Below, in pieces: positions 11,286-25,234 of a stretch of 64,000 nt of DNA; position 1 is the stretch's first letter; each line of letters opens with the position of its first letter. The position numbers and the translations under genes were made by a program. The notes under the pieces were generated by a model. That model worked only from the letters and a program-made list of their open reading frames with translations, was not told the origin of the DNA and did no database searches. The stretch spans positions 13,232,629 through 13,296,628 of the forward strand of contig NC_045149.1 in NCBI RefSeq assembly GCF_008831285.2, read 5' to 3'. Origin of the DNA: Nymphaea colorata (Eukaryota > Streptophyta > Magnoliopsida > Nymphaeales > Nymphaeaceae).

Positions 11286-14200
11286 GTAAGACATCAATGA
11301 GTACTTGTTTTTGAAACTCATAGATGCCCTAGTAAATCTGTGGAGCTAAAATAGTAAGAACTTACAAGCTTTCACAATGATTTATCTGCTTCTGCTGTAG
11401 TTTATAAGTTACCTATGCTAGTTTTTTTTTTTTTTGGTGTTTTTTCTTTTCTGTAGATGTTTGCTGGAACACAATCCAAGGTTTGATGTTATTTAATGTC
11501 TTTTTTTATTGAAATTGACCTTTTGAAACATTCTTAACTTCTTGTTTAAACACATTCAATAAAGTTAATTTCATTATGTGGTTCTTCACCACGTAGTCAG
11601 TTAAGATTCCATATTTTTGTTAAATGAAGGAGAAAATTTTCAATAACATGCTTCTGATTGTGTTTATGCCATTTATCAAATCAAATTAATATGATTTAAG
11701 AACATTTCTTTTAGTAATATATCGTACTACGTGTTTCCAATTCATCATTTCTTTTAAGAGGTATATAGCTGATGGATTTTTCAGGTGTGCAAATGTTGGG
11801 TGTATTTTAAGCAATATCGAAAGCTTAGTTTTTGATTATTGCTGAAACCATAAGCTTGCTTTCAAACTTGCTTTTCACATTTCTTTTTATTCCTTGCTTC
11901 ATTTTTTTGTGGTTTTCTTGGGATGTTCACGACATTAAATTTTTCATTTTCGGGCTCACGTGTTTAATGTGGTTATTTCTTTTTTCCATTTTGGCAACAT
12001 AAAGCTTCTTGCGTGCAAAATATGCTTGATACTTGCCCTGTCATTCAGTTAGCTGTCATGGTCATCTTCAATTTTCATTCACACCTAATCATTTTCAAAG
12101 CTTTTAACCCAGTCTAAATATTTTTAGTTGCAACTTTATATGTTAATTTTGTTATTGAGGATATCATTTTCTCATATGGACAGTACCACTGGCTTCCATC
12201 TAACTCCACATCTAACTCAAAACCAATATTCGAGGAGAAGTATCTTTCCTTTCAGCCCCAGACATCAGGTTTGTAGGTTATCTAAGTTGTGCTTATTGTT
12301 GTGTGTCCTATATGATGTTATATGTGCTTTTCACTGCATAATGGTTCTTTTCTGAGCAGTATGGGTGCTTCAAATTTTTGGATATGAAATACTCCAAAGA
12401 TGTTTATTCTGTAGGTTTGATCTCATAACGAAAATCACCCATGTCATCGTGTGTTGATTGAAATCAGTCAGAGTTTACAACTATGTATAAAGTATAAACT
12501 GACTTACAGAAGTGATGTGGCTATGTCTGCCTATTGAACACAACTCAATCAAATTTGGCTTATTATGTTTTGATTTTATGTGTCATTTTGTTTAACTTAT
12601 TGCATTTATTGTTGTTAAATTGTTTGGTGGCATCCAATAGACCTTATCGTAGTAGTCTTATGGTATCTAGACGTAGTTGATTTAAATGCCTGATGATAAT
12701 AAAAGAGGATGTCTATTCTTGATAATGATGAGTTTTGTCATTGGGCACCTCTTCATACAGGGATCAGGTTTTTGTCATGGAATAATCCTGTCCAGATCCT
12801 GTCTACCTCTCTCAAATGTGTATCTTTTTAACTTGTAAAATGTATTATTCTGCTTGGGTATTTTTGTCCATTACATCATAAAAGAATGTCAACACGGAAT
12901 TATGGTTCACATCTCTCTGATTAGAGGTGCAGCCTATTAATGCCCCATCACTTACTCTCGTGATACTCAAATACTCTAATAATCTTCGTTGCCTTGGATT
13001 CAAACCCTGCAAATTTGTATGTTTATGTGTGTTACAGCCGGCAGCCTTAGAGAGAGAAACGTAACTTCATTCACTAACCCTAATCTCCATAATAAAGAGA
13101 TTAGGGTTGAAGAGAGATTTAGAAAGTACATCAACAGAAAATAGAAGAATGTTTAAAGAGACCTCCTAACTATTAAATATTGCAAAGAACCACCTAAAAA
13201 CATAAACTCTTCTAATTCAACACTCTCCCTCAAGCTGGAGCATACATATTAATCATGCTCAGCTTGTCACAACATCTACAATAGTCACCAATAGAAAGAG
13301 CTTTAGTGAAGACATCTGCAGCTTGATCTTCTGATGATACATGAATGGTGGTTATGGTTCCTCCTTGAACGAGATTCCGAATGTAATGGTAGTCCACTTC
13401 AATATGTTTAGTTCTCTCATGGAAAACTGGATTATTCGCAATGTATGTGGCTGCTCGATTATCACAATACATCTTCATGGGAAGTGGAATCGACACACTT
13501 AGGCTAGATAGCATAGATTTAGCCCAAGTCATTTCAGCGGCAGTTTGAGCCATAGCTCTGTATTCAGATTCTGCACTAGATCTTGACACCACACCTTGCT
13601 TTTTGCTTCTCCAGGATATAAGGTTGCCTCCCACAAATACACAGAATCCTGTGGTAGATTTCCTGTCTTTGACTGAGCCAAGCATAGTCAACATCACTAT
13701 AAGCTTCCACTTCCAGGGTCTTGCTTTTTGTGAACAAAAGTCCTTTGCCAGGAGATGATTTCAGATATTTGACCACCATTAAAGCAGCATCCCAATGAAC
13801 TTTCTTGGGTCTTTCCATAAATTGACTTACTTTCCCCACTGCAAAGCTAATGTCTGGTCTGGTCACAGTAACATAGAGGAGCTTTCCAATAAGAGACCTG
13901 TATGATCGAGAATCAACTAATTCTGATTGGTCATCATGAAGATGTATGCGTGGATTCATAGGTAGATTGGCCGGTTTAGCTCCTAGCATCCCGGTGTCTT
14001 GCAATAAATCCAGAACATACTTTCGTTGAGAGAGAACTACACCTTCCCTGTTGCGAGCCACTTCTATTCCCAAGAAATATCGTAGTTGACCAAGATCTTT
14101 CGTCACAAAGTGTTTTCGAAGGAACAACTTTGTATCAGAAATTTCTTGATCGGAGTCACCTGTCAGGATAATATCATCAACATAAACCACTAGAACGGTC

Positions 14201-17200
14201 ATACCCTTGGAATTCTTCTTGATAAACAGAGAATGATAAAGAGGGGATCTCGCAAAACCACACTTTGAGACTACCTCAGAGAACTTGTGAAACCACGCAC
14301 GAGGACTCTTCTTGAGTCCATAAATAGCTTTCTTCAGTTTGCACACTTTTCCATACTCCCCCTGTCGTTCAAACCCTGATGGTTGTTGCATATAGACAGT
14401 CTCATCAAGATCACCGTACAAAAAAACATTTTTGACATCAAGTTGATACATGTGCCAATCATGGTGTACAGCCACAGAGATGATAAGACGAATGGTCCCG
14501 AACCGAGCAACAGGAGAGAAAGTCTCGAAGAAATCAATCCCGTAAGTCTGCGTGTAGCCCTTAGCAACCAACCGAACTTTGTATCTTTCCATGGAACCAT
14601 CATAATTACATTTCACTGTGAATACCCTCTTGGAGCCAACAATGTCACATCCAGGAGGAGGATCAACAAGTTCCCAAGTGTCTCGCTGAACTAATGCATC
14701 CATCTCTTCTTGCATAGCTTGTCTCCATTGGGTATCTAATAAGGCCTGTTGGTGACAAGTAGGAACTGCATGGGCCGCCAGAGCTTGAATAAACTGTTGC
14801 ATACTTTTACCAACACCATCAGTAGAAACAAAATGAGATATAGGATGCAGAGTACATTGTCGCTTGCCTTTATGAAGAACAATAGGTAAGTCCTGGCAGA
14901 GATCAGATGGACTAGGTATACTCATTTCAGATGTACTTACCTCCTGAGAAGCGGTTGGGGAAGGATCATGAGAAGGGTCCTGTCGACGTGTGTAGACCAG
15001 CGGAGGATCACGAAACTTGGACACTACAACTGGAGAATCCCCAGAAGGAGACTCGTAAGGGAATGACTCCAAAGGAATAGGAGGAATGGGTAGTGGGTAA
15101 GATGACAATGGCATCTCAGTAGAGGTAGGTGAGGAACTATAATAAGGCTGAGACTCAAAGAATGTCACATCCACACTGATATACTCCTTTTGCGTCAAGG
15201 GGTCAAAGCATTTATAACCTTTATGATTTCTGGAGTAGCCAATAAAGATACACTTGATGGCTTGGGCACCCAATTTATCACGTGTGGGTCCAAGTATGTG
15301 AACGAAGCATGTGCAACCAAATACTTTGGGAGCTACTGGAAACAATGATCGTTGTGGGTACACAAGTTTAATGGGAACCTTGTTGTCAATGGAAGATGAG
15401 GGTAAACGGTTGGTCAAGTAACAGGCAGTGAGGATGGCATCTCCCAAAAAATATGCAGGTAGATTAGTATAAAGCATTAGGGAGCGTGCCACATTTAAAA
15501 GTTGGCGATGTTTCCGCTCAGCTACTCCATTTTGCTGGGAGGTATGGGGACAAGTAAACTGAGGAAAAATGCCATTATCAGAGTAAAATTTCATTAAGGT
15601 AGATGCCTTGAACTCAAGAGCATTATCAGTGCGAACGCTTTTAACAAGAATACCAAACTGGGTCTTTATTTCAATAATATTAATAAGGTTCTTGAGAGTA
15701 CATATGACCTCAAACCTTTCTTTCAAAAGAAAAACCCAAGTGACTCGAGAATAATCATCAGCAATGACGAGGAAATAACGAAATCTAGACCTACTAGCAA
15801 CTCTGCTAGGACCCCACACATCAACATGAAGAAGATCAAATAGTCCACAACTGGACAGACTAAGACTCGATGAATAACTGCTACGGGTCTGCTTGCCAAG
15901 TTGACAGGCCTCACACTGGAACGACTCTGGAACTGATAGATGAGGAAGTTTGTGATGGAGCTTGGAGACAGATGGATGACCAAGTCTGAGATGCCACTGG
16001 AAGGAAGAGGACAATGAAGAAGTCGAGACAGCTGCAATACCCACAGAATCAGACAGGAAGTAGATGCCTCCTTTCTCATAGCCTCCACCAATCGTCTTCC
16101 CAGTTTGTAAGTCCTGAAATGAACATATACAGAGTCAAATGTAACACGACAATGTAAGTCATTAATCAATTGTCCAACTGATAAAAGATTAGTGGGAAAC
16201 TTAGAAGCATATAACACATTAGGAATTGTCATAGACTGAGAAATCTTAATATCTCCATAACCCATAATAGGAGACCATCTACCATCTGCAAGTCTCACAT
16301 GACGTGTCTGAGGTAATGAGTGTAGCACGATAAACATAAAAGTCATACTACAAAAGTGTCTCGATGCTCCTGAATCAATAATCCAAGTAGTACCTGTATC
16401 ATGTGGAGCAGTATCAACAGACATAGCACTGTTTATCATAACTGTAGAGGCCGACGGTTGAGTAGATCTGTGTGCTAAGAACTCCTCATACTCTGACTTG
16501 TTGATATTCACAGTCACAGTCTCAGGATTGAAAGAAGGTAAAGACCCCTCTATGAAGCTGCCTGGATAGATCCAATAGGAGACTGTAATGAATTCTTGCC
16601 CTGCTTAGATGCAACACCTTTTCCTAGGGGTATAGCGGAAGGACAACCAAGCTTATCCCAACATCTGTCTTCCAACTTAGGAGCATCTAACTTTACAGTA
16701 GAGCCATAAGAAAAGAGATTGCTTGTGTTCTTATGCTCATATTGTGTCTCTGTCTTGTCTTCAACGGCTATAGTGCACGACTTGACAATGTGATCTTAAT
16801 CTGGTTGCACTATGATACAATCAAGAGTATAGCGTGCAACAATCAACTTGAGAAAACTTAGGCAGCAGATATATATATATTTTCTTGCACCAAAAGCAGT
16901 CCTTAAAAAAAATTTTGTGAACTTGCTGCTCAGTAAATCAGTCCACCAATCACAACAATCAATAAATGAACAGGAATATATGAACTTGCTGTTCAAAACA
17001 GTCCACCAAGCTTCTACGTATCTTTGTTGTTGCAAATCAGTCCACCAAATTATAAAACAGACATTCAATCTGATAAAAAATATACCCAATGTGCAGCTAC
17101 TCCACTTGCAGCCACTTTTCCACAGACATCAAAAATTATGATAAAAATATGGTCCACGTGCATTTAATCTTCTACGAGACCAGATCTGAACTGAATCCAC

Positions 17201-20200
17201 ATGCAGCTACGCTTCCCATGAGCCGAGATCTGGATAATAATGGAGTCCATGTGCTGCTATTCATCCACGAAGCTAGATCTGACTTACAACTTTCCACTGC
17301 AACTCCCACGCAGTTGCTTACACTCCACTACATCCACATTGGGGACCTAATCACAAATACCTCTCACATGTGATTAGGTTCCCCTTTCACGTTGCTTCAC
17401 TATCTTTCGATCAGCAGAGAGAAGAGAGAAAGGAAGGATAGAGGAGGAGAAGAAGTGGGAAGAGATGGGAGCGGAAGAGGAGAAGGGGTCGCCGGAAAAT
17501 CACGACAGCCGCCGGCGGAAAAGGGTGGAGAACCTGGCTCTGATACCATGTTACAGCCGGCAGCCTTAGAGAGGGAAACGTAACTTCATTCACTAACCCT
17601 AATCTCCATAATAAAGAGATTAGGGTTGAAGAGAGATTTACAAAGTACATCAACAGAAAATAGAAGAATGTTTAAAGAGACCTCCTAACTATTAAATATT
17701 GCAAAGAACCACCTAGAAACATAAACTCTTCTAATTCAACAATGTGATTTGTAGTCCACAAATATTTTCAAATTTTCCTCAGTAAATATAATATCTCCAT
17801 ATTTTCGATGCCAAGACTGTTGCCCCTAGTTTCATATCATGAGTAGGATAGTGTTTTTAATAAGCTTTCAGCTGCCTAGAGGTAAATGCAACAACTTTCT
17901 GTGCTGCATCAACCACAACCATATCTCATTCCAAATGCATTGGTGTACAATAGAAATCTGGTATTTCCTGATGGAAGTATGAAAACAACGGTTGAGGTAA
18001 GTTTATCTTTCATAGTTTGCAAACTTTTCTCACATTCAACATCAGCATGACATCCTTGAAAAGTCTTATATAAACTTTCTATATTATCCTGCCAATCCCA
18101 AGAAACTCCAGACCTCTGTTGCATTTCTTGGCACCTTTCAGTTTGTACAACTGATACTTTAGTCGGATTCATTAATATTCCACCTTTGGAAAGGATGTGG
18201 TCAAGCAAGTTCACCTTTTCTGGCAAACACTTGCAGTTCTAGTACTTGGCATATAGCTTATGTCTTCGCAAGGTTTCCATCCCACTTCTTAGGTGATCTT
18301 TGTGTTCTTCATTGCTGTTAGATACACTAAAATGTCGTGAATAAATATGACAACAATAAGTTAAAATCATCCCAGAATACCCAATTCAATAAATCTATAA
18401 ATGTTGGTGGGACATTGGTTAGCCCATATTACGTTACCTTAAATTCATAATGCTCGTATATGGTTCGGATTGCAGTCTTGGCCTCATCTTCTCTCATCAA
18501 ATAGATTGTCAGTTCAGGGAAGAAGATACTTATTGCTAATAGTGAATCGATTCAACATTCAATAGTCTACAAATAATTGTATAAACCCACTTTTCTTTTC
18601 CACAAACAACATGGGTGCTCCTCACGACGACACACTAGGTCAGATGGAGCCCTTATCAATCAGTTCTTAATCATTTTTTGAATGCTTCTAATTCAGTAGG
18701 AACCAAGTGATAGGGAGCTGAACTGCTGTAGATACAAGAGCAATTCCTCTTAGCAAAACTATTTTCAACGCCATTTCTCGAGTAGGAGATAATCTAGACA
18801 ATTCCTCAGGAAACACATCTGGATATTCATGGACAATTTCCTCATGTTTAAGTTTCAGTGATTGGTGTTCAATTGTCACAATGTTGACCAAGAAGGATAC
18901 AGTTTGTTTCTTCATAAAATGTTGAGCATTCAGGTCAGATATTACAATTAGGATTCAGGCTACAGTCGATATGGATGAGCACCACTTAAGCTATGGGGGC
19001 ATGTTCGTGCAGTCACCCCAGGAATACACCATTGTCCTCACGCTAGTCTTCAAAAGGCAAGGTGTACATTTAAGTTTTCGAATGTTTTTGTGGCATCTTC
19101 GTGTAAGGATAGAAGAGTGATAGACTCCTCTGATCCTTCAAAAGATGAGTTATCGACAGAGCGCCAGGTCGCACTGGCTATGGCCTTATACTAGAAGGGA
19201 AGGTGTACAATGCAGCAATGGAACCCTCCTGGGTGAAGGACATGAACTGGGTTCAAGTTGTGAATGTAAATTGTGATTTGGCACAACGTCTTTCAAGATG
19301 CATCCCCTTTGAGTTAGTATTGCATGCAGCAGAAAGGTTTCGTGATACGAAGGTTTCAGTCTAGAAAAATACAATGCAGAGGCTGCTGGAATTGTATATG
19401 AATTACTGCAATAGGTGCTTTGAAGGGGAGATCACACCAGAGGATAATTTTGAGTAAATTCTTAACAGAATATGGAGGCATTGTTATTCCAAGGACAGCA
19501 AGGATTTTAAGCCTCAAAATATGGAACTTGTAATTGCTGAAAGTTTATTTCTTGCTTCACTTTCAGTTGCAGTTGGATATCTTTCTTCTCTTCCTTAAAT
19601 TCACTGCATATAAAGGCACTAGAATCTATCTCATCTCAGAAATGGAGGTCACAAATGAGGATGCAAGGATATTGGGCTCTTAGGTAGAAGGGAAAGGATG
19701 GATACTCTAATGCAATGCACAAAGAGGTTTTGGTTTGTTTAAAGAAAATGTCAACTTCCTCTGTGGACCCTGTGAAAGTGGAAGTGAATTTGCAAAATCT
19801 GGCATCATCACAGGTGCAACCAGCGTAACGTAAATTATATACATGAAATCAGCGAAACAGGTGAATATATATGAAGCCAGAAAACACGGCAATTCAAACC
19901 TAATTGTATACATGAAATCAGCAAAAAAGTAACATAAATATAATAACCAGATGGCATGGCATGAGATTGATTTCAAATCAGAGAGCACGGGAAACACATG
20001 AACTTGTAGGTGTAGTAGAACACGTTCACTTGTGGAGCAAGCCAAAAATCTAGGCAAAGATTTATTCAACTCTCTAACAATGACAGAAGAAACACAAAAA
20101 ATAGGGGAACAAACAACAAAGGGGGTGGGGGGGAATCTAAAGAGCCCTAATAAGAGAATGAAAAAAAATACTTACCTAGCTGGCCGACGTCCGTCGCCGG

Positions 20201-23200
20201 TCACCGCCAGCCAGCAAAGCTCTCCACTGCATCCATTGCCGGAGATATGTTGTATGAAGGTAAGGAAGAAGGATGAAAATGGGTTTATTTAAAGTGGTTT
20301 GGATCGGTTTCGACTCAGAACATATCCAAACCATACCAAGGCATACCGCCATACCCGAATCGGCGTACCACCATACCAGTACAGGTATGTGGTCAAAACG
20401 TACCCATGTGACATAGACATCAAGGCTGCTCAAAATATCTGAGATAATTTGCTAAAGAGGATAGGAAGTTGGCATCCAGAATATGAACTCTTTTGGATAC
20501 TCGGTGCTAAATGCTTGAACACCTTATCGAAAGTGGAGCATGTCAATTTTATCATTTTGAACTGTCTGTCTAACAAGGCTCCAGAAACCAAGGCACTTGT
20601 GGCTTCTGCCATAGATCTCTCATGTTCTGTGGCCAACATCTGTCCAATTCTAAAAGGCTCTGAAGAGAGCTTTGTTAAGCTCTTGATGGAAGAGCTTCGC
20701 CCTTTTGAAGACAAGCTCCTGCAGACTTTGGCCAGATCAGTCAGCCATATCTTACTTGCATTTCCTTCAATATTTCCATTCCTGGAGCGGCAGTGTTGGG
20801 AAGGAACCCGTTCACGAGCAAAGCATTCTCTTCCAGTGATTGTTGCATTAACAGTTGCATCATGTGAACCAGCTTTGCCCGATCTGTTTAAGAAACTCGT
20901 GGACTTTCTTTTTGCTAGGATGAATGCACCAACTGTTTTACAACCATTGGGCACACTTGCAAACCTTGTGTTTCAACGTTTGAAACTTGTGATGAAGAAA
21001 TCACACGACATATCATTCAAACAATTTTCCAAGTGTCCAACTTAGATAGGCCTGGCCACTTAGGGACCATCATGTACCTACAATTGTAAATTGAAGGGAT
21101 ATGCTCGGAAGGCACTTGTCAAGAGATTTTTGCCATTAGAAGGAACTCGTTCAAGGCAAAAGCTTAGGTGACTAGTTGGTATTTTATTAATGCTTCTGCT
21201 GGTGGGAAAAATTTCAGATGGCATTAATTCAAGTGAGAACAACAAAGCTCATCTCAGGTTAGCTACAGCTGTATCTGTTCTTCGGCTGGCTAAAAAATGT
21301 CATGCTCAAGTTTCACCCTAAACTTTTCCATGTAGTGATTCAAAGGGATCGGGATCATTCAGATTTGGTTCGGCATCGTTTTATTAACAAAATAAACAAG
21401 TTCCTAAGGTCACGCTCCTTAGCCAGAAAATATGCTTGTGCTTTTGCAGTGGCTGCTTGTGTTTGCCATGACAATTTTCAGGAAAATTGTGACTTCACTG
21501 GATTTATGGAAGACTATCATCTAGAGGCTCGGAAGCGTCAAGCGTCTTTTCATGTCTCAGATGGGGTAACAATGACATACCTTCCTGAATATGTTCTTAC
21601 TTGCTTAATTTATGTCCTTGCTCACGATCCCCCTTTTTCTGATACGGTTGCCAAGATAGTGCTGGTTTTGTTACAATTTGCAGCCCTCTTTTTATTCTAT
21701 TGAAGGCATGGGAACTAGAATTTGACTCAGATGGGCTTTATAGTTCACACCTTGCATTTGCAGCCAATGCATTGTTTATAAGGTTCTCACCATCCTTCAC
21801 CCGCCAAAAACAGGTGGTCAATGAAGCAGGGCAGGGTTACTCGCCAGGTAAAGGGAAGGGGAAGCAATCGAGAGATCTAAATCAATGCCCATGCGAAACA
21901 CCCCGGTGGCAGGCCATAATCTGATGGGCAGACGGATGTGCAATCAATTTAAGGGAAACAGAGATTTTACAGTTCTATGGGGCGCTGTGCAGGAGCTTAC
22001 AAAAAAATGCACCAAGTTAGGTGATTGGTTTTTCAATGCAAACACAGAGGCCTGGAATGTGTTTCTTGTCTCGCTGGAAGGCTCTTATCAATCAGCAGTC
22101 CTTTCCATTACACCTTGAGGACAAGGTGGGAGTATTGTTAGGCACCTGGTATAGGATTGGATCGGATCCCCATGGGACTGATCCAGTAGTGCTTATAAAT
22201 AAGGTCGAGGGACCTTTGTTGAGGTTTTTATCACAAGTATCGAGTGTGTGGCCTTCTGTGAGGGAGAACCCTAATCTGGAATTGGGGGTGGGTGTGTGCA
22301 CGTGGGGTTGGAGTTGCCTTGTAACTTGTAAGGGGTTCCCAAGTTAACGGAGGCTAACACCCTTCTTCTTCCTGTTCTTCTCCTCCTCCTTTCTCTCTCC
22401 CCTTCTTTGTCTTCTTCCCCTTCTTCTTGTCACGATGCTGTTCTTCCTTTTTTCTGTTTTTTTTCCTAATTACACTACAGCGCTCTCTCTCTCTTCCACA
22501 CCCACCCCCATCTCTAATTCCTTTTCTTTTTCTTTGCTGCTGCAACAGCTGTGCCTGCTCATCCTTTTCTTCTTCTTCCTTTAGCTCATCCTTTTCTTCT
22601 TCTTCCTTCCTTCCTTCTTTCCTTTCTCCTGTGCTGCTGCCACATTAAATAATCTAAAATTTCTTAAAATACTAATTTATATCTGCAATACTATTCAGCC
22701 TAATGTTAGTCATTTTCTCTTTGTTTTAGTTTCAATGATCCCTTGTCTATATGTACACACATTTTTTAAAATTTATTAGCTGGTTCGGAACTCCAAAGTC
22801 TGATCTTCCTTATCAAAATTTTTAGGGTTTCTGTTAGTTCTTCATGCGCATGAATTGCCAATTCTATTTTATGGATTTTTGACTGAGATCATTTTGGTTC
22901 AATTTAATCGGTTCTTTCCAGCTAGGTGGCCGAATTTTCTATGTATTTGCTCTGTTTTTTCATCTGGATCCGTTCAGCTCCACTGGTCTCAGTGGCCAAC
23001 TACTCAGAATGATGCACATCCAAAGTGGTTTTCTACTAGTAAAGGTTTACTAGGTGCAGGGCCCAGTGGTATCATGGCTGCAGATGCTATTGTAACTGAG
23101 GCTGGCACCTTGCATGTGGCAGGCGTGCCTATAGTAAACCCTTCAACCGTTGTTGTTTGGGAGGTCACTCCTGGTCCAGGAAGCAACTTTCAGGCAACCA

Positions 23201-25187
23201 TAAGGGCAAATACAAACACTGGAGTTCCACCTTCTTTGAACCCTCCCTCTTGGGTAGGTTTTGCTCCATTGGCTGCATACTTATTCAGTTGGCAGGAGCA
23301 TCTAGGTGCTAAACACAAGAAATTACCTGTGCAAGATATGGAACCAGATGACCCTGTGTCACTTCATTGTTTGCCAGTCTCAAACTTTTCTGCTTATGTT
23401 AGCCCAGAAGCTGCTGCTCAGTCCACTGCAACAACAACTTGGGGTTCCAGTGTTATTTCAGTTGCTTTTGATCCCACACAAGGGGAGCTGTTATTGCTGT
23501 TGTTATAGTTGAAGGTAACCTTTCTTATCATCTCTAGAAATGTTATTATATGTTGATTAATGAACTGTTGCAAAAAGCTAATTCCATGCCCTCTTATGTT
23601 CTTAACAGTGTCACACAGAACGCGTCTTTTTTCGAAAGAAAGCCCGGAAAAAACGTGATAAATTAAATTGCCGTTTAAAACTTAAAAAAAATGCGTTTTT
23701 AATGCGTTTTATTTTACTTTTTTTTTTCATTTTCTATTTTTTATTTGTTGCAACTCTACTTATCTTTTGATGTTTGTCTTAATTACTTTTTCACTTATTT
23801 TATTTTCCCCTCATTTTTAGTTTTTCTTTTATTTTTAAAAATTTACCATTTTTTTTCCCATTTTTTTCAAGCTCGTCATATTATACCCGAGAAAAACCTC
23901 ACCGTTTAAAACTCCGAAACGTTATTTGTGACTACTTCTTAGATATCCGCAATAGTTTTTCAAATGGTCTGTGTAAATGATTATACTTTTATGCTAAACC
24001 TCTCGTCACTTTATTGCTTGTTTCCTTCTGATGGCACTGCCTAAACAGCACTTGTTAACCTTTTCCAGGGCAGTACATGTCACCATATGACCCTGACGAA
24101 GGTCCATCAATCACTGGGTGGAGAATACAACGTTGGGAATCTTCTTGTCAGCCAGTTGTTCTTCATCCTGTATTTGGAAACCCTTCATCCAGCTTAAGTG
24201 GGCAGTCACCTATGCAGCCCGTCTGGCTAATGAAAGTCAACAAAACCATTAAGTCATTGGCAGATGTTAAAGGCCTATGTACATCTGCTGCAGCAGAAAT
24301 ATTGTCTGATGTTCGTAATTTAACTGATCCTACTTTGGGAAAAACAAAGAAGCATGGTTTTGATTACTATGATGTGCCAAGTGATATTAGGATGCTTGCT
24401 GACATTGTATTTTCAAGTCATGGAGGGGAAGTTGCTGTTGCTCTTCTCCATGGTGAAGTGCACCTTTTCTCTGGGGCAAACTTTTCACCTGTTGACAGCT
24501 TCCTTGTTAATGTTGGTTTTTCTGTTGCTGCACCTGCATTCTCTTCCAGTAGCTGCTGTTTAGCATCTGTGTGGCATGACATGGATGCAGAGCACACATT
24601 ATTGAAGATAATGCGTGTAATTCCTTCTTGTATTAATAGCAGCCAAGGTAAAGTAGGCTCAGAGTTCTGGGAACGTGCTATAGCTGACAGGTACTCTTGA
24701 TTACAAAATATGCAGCTTCTAAGTTCTTTTACTGTCTTTTTGCAGTTTTCAATTTTCATACTTCATTGATTCTTTGCTTTGCAACAACAGAATGCTAGTT
24801 GATTGGCCCTTTTCATGTTTTTGATTTTTAAGGATTTCTTAATTCTTCGCTTTGATAATATCATATGTGCGTTTGTGGACTGTATCATGCTATGTAGCTT
24901 TTTGTGGTTGCTAACTTTTGCTTTTGCTATGACTTGATAATGGTTCATGTATCTTGACCTGCTTTCTCCATATTGAATGGCCCACATAATCATTGGAACA
25001 ATGACCTGCCCGTTATATATTTTGTAGTGTACATCAAAGGTCATTTGGCAAATGGAACACTTTGTGAGTGTTCTATGAATCTGCCCTAAAGATTGGGGCA
25101 GATTCATGGACACCTAGTTCCTATGTCACATAGGTATGGGTACGAGTTCGGGCTATTTTCAAAAAACTTGCGTATGGGGGTATGGCT

Positions 25188-25234
<47 letters not shown>

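Larger units (their letters stand above)
13030..17741 (-). mobile_element. Young Ty1/copia retrotransposon (copia-2), nearly complete
   Basis: 4,712 bp with two 193-bp LTRs (13030-13222 and 17549-17741) that differ at only 3 positions. A perfect 5-bp target duplication ATGTG lies at 13025-13029 and 17742-17746. The primer-binding site TGGTATCAGAGCCAGG (minus strand, 17533-17548) abuts the 5' LTR. A purine tract abuts the 3' LTR at 13223-13238. Coding order is protease-integrase-RT-RNase H, but most of gag is missing and two frameshifts break the polyprotein. Same lineage as copia-1 and the fragment at 42.5-43.4 kb. Confidence 0.95.
12930..18920 (-). pseudogene. Ty3/gypsy pol relic split by copia-2
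   Basis: Minus-strand remnants on both sides of the copia-2 insertion. From right to left: the RT N-terminal motif [14 protein letters not shown] (about 18780-18850); an RT/RNase H bridge with [19 protein letters not shown] (18140-18220) and [13 protein letters not shown] (17980-18020); an RNase H stretch reaching the insertion at 17742; and its continuation ([13 protein letters not shown]) at about 12960-13005 beyond the copia element. Read across the duplicated ATGTG, the two halves join in frame, showing the gypsy copy was there first. Full of stops. Confidence 0.8.
19190..21700 (+). pseudogene. PDS5: Processed pseudogene of sister-chromatid cohesion protein PDS5
   Basis: PDS5 is a HEAT-repeat regulator of cohesin. 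Fragments in order: [20 protein letters not shown] and [20 protein letters not shown] (19270-19450), [17 protein letters not shown] (19500-19555), [14 protein letters not shown] (19758-19800); then, after an insertion, [71 protein letters not shown] (20440-20975); and [20 protein letters not shown] and [20 protein letters not shown] with [21 protein letters not shown] (21200-21640). Stops and frameshifts are frequent. No intron interrupts the 0.5 and 1.3 kb stretches, although plant PDS5 genes have many introns, so a retrocopy is the best explanation. Confidence 0.82.

Noticed and set aside
22855-23508. Taking the ATG at 22855 as a gene start
   Set aside because: This is intron upstream of the 22922 acceptor; the true exon begins in the middle of this frame.
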